Part shown: positions 58,970-64,000 of the stretch, in pieces | Position numbering within the stretch: position 1 is the first letter of the stretch | Layout of the letters: every line of letters starts with the position of its first letter | Assembly (NCBI GenBank): GCA_001692895.1 | Contig: KV748207.1 | Coordinates: 310,001-374,000 of the forward strand | DNA from: Cenococcum geophilum 1.58 | Taxonomy: Eukaryota > Ascomycota > Dothideomycetes > Gloniales > Gloniaceae | Reading direction: 5' to 3' | DNA length: 64,000 bases | Position numbers and translations under genes: made by a program | Notes under the pieces: model-generated | The model's database searches: none | Seen by the model: the letters and a program-made list of their open reading frames with translations, nothing else | What the model was told of the DNA's origin: nothing

Positions 58970-60720
58970 ACTTTCTAATCGCCGTAGAGCTCCTCCTTAG
59001 TAATACTATAAATAATTAGCCTAGGACCTTAATGCTTCCCTATATAATAGTAGAGAATATACTTCTTTAAATCTCCGCGACTATAAAACTCCCTTATACA
59101 TTTGTCTAGGAGAGCCTTTCTATTACTAAGGCAAAGGAAGCATTAGGTAGGCTTATATTTAAAAGATAATAGATCTACTAGCTTAGGCATAGGGCTTAAA
59201 GGCATTCGTTTTTGCCGTTATATTAGGTAATAGTAGCTATCTTATATATACCCAAGAGCTACTAGTGCATTTATAGCTTTGGCGCGGCGTTTTTGTTCCT
59301 CTTTAGGCAATAAAGTAGTAAAGGTAAAGAGTAAGTCTATTGCGCGGACTTATTCTAGGATTAAGAACTTCTAATTATTAATAGTTATATCGTTCTCTTG
59401 CTTAATTAAAAGCTTATAGATTTAATTCTAGATCTTAATAACAGGCTACTCTTTTTTAAACTTTCTCTTTATTTCTTTAAGAAGAGTTATTTTTGGAATT
59501 TAAATGCAGTTTTATAGGCCTGCTTTCGTTTTAGATATTCCTTATAAATATCTATACTTATATAGCTGCTAGTAGTTCTACCTCTAGCCTTAATCTAAGC
59601 CTTAAGAGCCAGCTTCTTCTATAGCAATTTTTATACAGTAGGATGTTAATAAGCCTTTACTACTTAGGTGGGTATAAGATATCTTAAACGATTTTTGTTA
59701 ATTATACGTTTTATCTTAATAGCTACCTACATTATCTTAGTTTATAGTAGAAGTCCTTAGTATATAGCTTATATATCCGCTATAATATATTAGGAGAGAT
59801 AGTTATACTAGAATACTGTAGAGTTGGGAGCATACTAGAGGATAAGATTACGCTAAGTGTCGCTAATATGGCCTATATTAGACCCGCGTTAATTAAAATA
59901 CATTAAAGAGTAAAAAAACTGTAAATGGGTAAAGACATACTACTGCTATTAAGAGATTCTCTGTTGCTTTATTGGAAGTAGTATATACCTATAGGGAATT
60001 TAATACCCGTAACGTTACTAACTTTATAGAGGCGTTTGCGAAAAGTATTATAATATAATTGGTTGCTTGAAAGTTCTAGACTAAAGGCCGTCTGTATTAA
60101 TTTCTAAAACAAATAGATATCCTTTATTTTATCCTTTTATAGTAAAGGAAGCTATTCTTAACTAGGAGGGACCTTTAGCTTATAAAGTTGTTTAGGGGTT
60201 AAATCTAGTGCTAAAAATGCATTATATAGGAAGGCTAATAAAAGGAATATTATATAGGGGTAGAGAAGTAAATATGGTTTATTTAGGATGTTTAAAATAG
60301 AAATCTTATTACTAATTAAGGCTATTAATCCCTTTACTGCTTTATAAAGGAAATTCTAGGAAACTTACACGTCTTTCTTACCTAAATACGTTTTTGTCTT
60401 GTTAAATTTCTACTTAATAAAAACACGTAGCTACTCCCCGCCTTTAGGGTCTGGAAGTAAGGAAATATTTATATACATCTCTAATAACTCCCACAATGTC
60501 TTAAGGCACTTAAATTTATCCTCCACCTGTATAATCGGCTTTTTCTTCAGTTTAGTTCTTAAGCTGAATTTCTTAATTAGCTGTTGTTTTACCTATAAGA
60601 GTTTTAGTATATTAGTATTGTTAAAAATATCTAATTCGACTTACTCCTATTATCCTAAATTTAGTAATAGGGTCGATCTTAATGTAGAGTTATTGCTAGC
60701 TAAAAGAAGTTAGTTAAGAC
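58970..60720 (-). pseudogene. DUF3435 tyrosine recombinase relic (Starship captain-like)
   Basis: DUF3435 proteins are fungal tyrosine recombinases; those that mobilise Starship elements are called captains. On the minus strand, N- to C-terminal: KFSLRTKLKKKPIIQVEDKF and LKTLWELLEMYINISLLPD near 60600. Then YIIFLLLAFLYNAFLALDLT, PKQLYKLKVPP and KFPIGIYYFQ around 60290-60000, the family segment ending at the PYxxRRG-type motif. The C-terminal part reads RAIDLLFTFTTLLPKEEQKR, RAKAINALVALGYI and finally PT.CFLCLSN plus FYSRGDLKKYI near 59160-59045, the C2H2-like finger typical of the family. Several frames are needed and stops abound. The region up to about 61300 may hold the N-terminus but is not readable. 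Confidence 0.7.
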
Positions 60721-62468
60721 ATTTGTATATAGTTAGGGGTTTTAATAGTACAAGTTTACTATATAGGTAATTAGAAGAGACTTTATAGTTTGTAGTTAAT
60801 CTTAGCGGATGCTAGGGGACTACTAATACTAAAAGCTTGGCTTATGAACCTGAGGTCTATATTAAATTGGAAAACAATTCCCAGCTACGCTTATCTAGTA
60901 TTTAGTATAGAACTTTTCGATCGCTAGTATAATATTTCCTAAGAAGCGCCTCCTTAACTCTATCTAAATAGGCCTAGCACTTAAACGGAATAACTTATCT
61001 AATTTATATTTCTATATTTCCTAAAAAGCACTCTATTGTATAGGTTTAAATTTTTTAGGTAGACGCAATTAATATACCTAAGGCTTAGTTTTAGCGTAAG
61101 CTCCTTATCTAAGATAAGATTCGGTCTTAAATTAATATGCCTATCGCTTTAGCTTAATATAAGTGCAACTAGGTGACTCTAATAAGCAGCTCTAAGGGAG
61201 GATAAGAAGAGATAGATCTAAGCCAATTAGTAACTTTATAATTTATAATCTGCGTATATAAACTTACCTCACGTATAATAAGATCGAGTAAAATAAAATT
61301 GCCCTATCTATTATTAAAAGGATATAAGATTGAACTTATAAATGGGAGGAGCTCTACAGCAATTAAAAGTAAAAGTATAACTTTATTTGCGGATAAAAAG
61401 GGATATATAGGCTTATTCTCCTTGCACTCTTTTATACGCTCTTTAGTTAAATAGCGAACCTATCTTATTTTATGCATAAAGAATGAAATAAATATAATTT
61501 CTGTAGTTAATAATATTAATTGCAAAATACGTAGTGCTAAAGGGTTTAGCCTATATAAAACATTAGCCTCTACTGTAATATATTCTTTATTACGTACTAT
61601 TTAGAATCTATTGTTAAATATATACTAATAGATGCTATTAAGCTTAGGATAACAAGCATTAGAACTTTATACTGCCCTAAAGAGTAACTAAAAAGCGTAA
61701 CCCCCTTTATAAACTGCGATGAAAATTAGTATATATATATAACTCTATAGCAGGGAATTAATGTTATAGTTAAGCAGGTATTGGAAAGCAGAGCCCACTA
61801 AGGCCTAGAGAGCCGTTGGATTCCAAAGGCCGGCAATCTTAATAGATAGTTTAAGTACAGTAAATATGGAGGCTGCTAGTCCTAGGTAGACAAAAATTAT
61901 ATATAGAAGGAGGGCAATAAGAGATACCTAATAGATAGGGTCGGTCGTAGATCGAGCGTAATAGGTAGCCTAATATGTAACCTAAAAGCAGCATAAAATT
62001 AAGGGTATTAAGAGCGCCAACGGAATAGAAGAAAAGAGTATATACATTTTTAAAAGGGGACTAGTATAAGATAACTGGAGGTGATAGAAAGGAAGGCTAT
62101 AAGGTAATAAGCAGATTAAAGGCAACCTTGCATTCTTAGCTATATATAGGGCGTAGTGAGGTTAATATATTATCCAATCTTCCTATCTCGCCCTTAAAGA
62201 TTTATTAAGATCTTGCCATATCTTTCTAGAAACTAAGTCAACTTCTATAAAGCCTAGGCTTAAGATAGTTAAGCTATTGGCAAAGTAGCGTTAAAGTATA
62301 TACCCTTAGAGACGTAGGCATTCCTAGGTTACCCTAAGACTATTATATACCTATCTAAAATTAATATAGTTAAAATACCTGTGGTTTAGTGTAATATTAA
62401 CTTTGCTAAATACTACTACCGCCATTACGCAGAAAGCAATTAGTTGGATTTGGGACTACTTTAGCTAC
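60721..62468. other. AT-rich sequence, mostly unassigned
   Basis: The first 500-600 bp could contain the upstream end of the DUF3435 relic. The rest shows no readable gene on either strand. Confidence 0.4.
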
Positions 62469-62523
62469 TATACCTAATATAGTGTGCTTATAGGGATGCC
62501 CCTATAAGCACACTATAGGTATA
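62469..62523. repeat. Long hairpin (17-bp perfect stem, extended to 24 bp)
   Basis: ATAGTGTGCTTATAGGG (62479-62495) and its exact complement (62500-62516) are separated by 4 nt. TATACCT (62469-62475) also pairs with AGGTATA (62517-62523), leaving a 3-nt bulge. It may be two abutting transposon termini or a fold-back element. No other copy was noticed. Confidence 0.85.
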
Positions 62524-63609
62524 ATAGACTGCTAATCTAAGCAATTACTAAATTTCTATAGTAGGACGCCACTATAAGCCTTTAATGATCGCGATCCCCT
62601 ATAATAGGATTCCGGCTTATATAAAATTTCCTATACTTTAAATCAATTGTTTAACCCCTAAATGCCTATTTAAGAGAAAGAGTACAATTTATGGTGTTAA
62701 GGGGAAATTTTATCTAGCTTTTTTGCAATTATAGCGCTAAGTAATATTAGAGCTCCTTTATATAAAATGCTTTTATCTATAAATAGCCCTCTAAGAATTA
62801 TATATTCTTAAATAGCAGTATAGGTTTTAAATATATCTTAATTGCGGCGTTCTATATTTCTTATCTTATTACAATACGTTCTGTCGATCTGTAGCGCTAA
62901 ATATTAGTTATATATTTAAGGCAATAGGGTAGCTAAAGGCAGCTAAGGTGTTGTTAAATACTTGTTTATAGTTTTGCAAACTATGCCTATTACTATAAAG
63001 CTACCAATTTTAGCGTTACCCACTTTATTAAGACTTTTTGCTTATATAGCTAAATATTCTTTTAACTTCCTACTGCACCAATCTCTAAATAAAAACAATT
63101 GCGTTAATGGCTAATATGCCGCAATTATATATAGACTGTCTAAGAACCTAACCTAGTGCGGCTATAGTTAATGCGTGCTAATAACTAGAAGACAATATAT
63201 TATGCTAGACAACTGCTAAAAGCAGCTTACTTTCTAAATCAATTTCTAGAGAAATCTATACTTTAGGTAAAAGCGAATAGGATAATAAGGATATGCTAGA
63301 TAAGGACACGCTAGCTAAGGACTTAGGAGATAATGAATACGTTTTTATAATTGGTACGTTTGGGGTAATAACTATTTACCCTAATAGATAGAACAATATA
63401 TAAGTGGAGCCTGTCAAAACTAGAGTTTCTTTAGATAACTATTAAGGAAAGCGGTTATGGCCGGCCGTAAGCGAACACATTTTTAGTTGGGTTAATGGCA
63501 ATAGCGGGAAGCTATTAACCGTTGGTGTTTTAGAAATTCGAAATCGAAACTAGAAGCAACGTCCTAAATAGCTGAATTTTGTACTTTAACCCGACTTACG
63601 CCCTATTTC
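62524..63609. other. AT-rich sequence without a recognisable gene
   Basis: No domain recognised. A patch with higher GC content and intact CpG sites (63440-63590) interrupts the AT-rich background and may be a separate, younger segment. Confidence 0.4.
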
Positions 63610-64000
63610 TTAAGAGCAGCTTATCTTAGAAATAAAGTCTATATATGCTAGTTTTATAATAGTAGAGACTAAATATATTTATATAGATAGAGCTTAGGCT
63701 TCTGCTAAAGGAGATCCTTATTCTAAATTAGTAAATAATTACTAGCAAGCATTAATTACTCTATACTAAACCTTACTGTATAAGCATTACGACTTCTTTA
63801 TAGCCTTTTAGTATCCTTCTATTCCCCCTATATTACGTTATTTGATATTTAAGTACTCTATGCCTATTAGGATATAGAGATATAATATCTACTCTTTCCT
63901 TAAGTTATTATGTCGTCGGCTGCCTAAAAGCCTGGATTATATGCTTGCTTTTATATACCTTACTTATTAAATAATGGCTCTTCTCTTTAAAATAGTGCCT
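63610..64000 (+). pseudogene. Est1-like DNA/RNA-binding-domain protein relic, runs off the right edge
   Basis: The plus-strand reading contains SAKGDPYSKLVNN, QALITLYQTLLYKHYDFF and YPSIPPILRYLIFKYSMPIR, then LCRRLPKSLDYMLAFIYLTY (Gln stops read through). This resembles a fungal family I know as large hypothetical proteins with an Est1-type DNA/RNA-binding domain. It is RIP-mutated. The C-terminal part lies outside the window. Assignment is by memory of the motif pattern only. Confidence 0.45.

Noticed and set aside
60399..60713. 104-codon plus-strand frame
   Set aside because: Opposite strand of the DUF3435 relic; Ser/Phe-rich shadow without family resemblance.
1..64000. tRNA or rRNA genes
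   Set aside because: No cloverleaf with conserved A and B boxes or rRNA core sequence was recognised by eye; a covariance search would settle it.

Overview
The window looks like a chromosome segment of a filamentous ascomycete. The left 3.5 kb is GC-balanced and gene-bearing, with short introns that have fungal donor, branch and acceptor signals. It carries the N-terminal end of cohesin SMC1 (minus strand, running off the left edge) and a complete GPC1-type glycerophosphocholine acyltransferase (plus strand), transcribed divergently from a shared ~0.74 kb spacer.

From about 3.85 kb to the right edge the composition changes to an AT-rich block with no intact gene. Transposon proteins can still be read through it, but they are broken mostly by TAA/TAG where Gln or Trp is expected, and LTR ends and target-site copies differ mostly by C/T and G/A changes. 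That is the pattern expected of repeat-induced point mutation (RIP).

The block is a nest of insertions that can be taken apart by target-site duplications (TSDs). Element names are mine. A Tc1/mariner relic and a pogo element (4628-6721) lie beside a piggyBac-like transposase gene (6751-7851, resuming at 48738). That gene is split by a Ty3/gypsy chromovirus, Gy-1 (7852-48732). Gy-1 was hit by Gy-2 (8241-30175, minus, TSD CTTAA) and by Gy-4 (30982-43550, TSD ATACC). Gy-2 was hit by Gy-3 (10219-19427, TSD ATTTA, itself carrying a MITE), by a poly(A)-tailed insertion full of tandem repeats (21584-25313, 13-bp TSD) and by a gag-only Copia element (25706-28671). Right of the piggyBac remnant lie Gy-4F (49313-55509, TSD TAATC), a gypsy gag relic (Gy-5) split by a solo LTR, a DUF3435 tyrosine-recombinase relic of the Starship captain type, and the start of an Est1-like relic at the edge.

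Three observations stand out. (1) Gy-4 has the structure LTR-gag-[inverted LTR-pol]-LTR-gag-pol-LTR. One TSD flanks the whole unit and a 5-bp duplication in inverted orientation sits at the inversion joints, as expected if an inversion-type autointegration circle recombined into a full-length copy. (2) All four chromovirus families have, 1-3 nt after the 5' LTR, 9-10 nt complementary to an internal LTR segment where the mRNA should start. This is the Tf1-style self-priming arrangement, not a tRNA primer site. (3) A palindrome (AACTTTAAC, short loop, GTTAAAGTT) in a wider conserved block lies between pol and the polypurine tract in Gy-1, Gy-2 and all Gy-4 copies.

All domain calls come from reading translations by eye; no database search was run.
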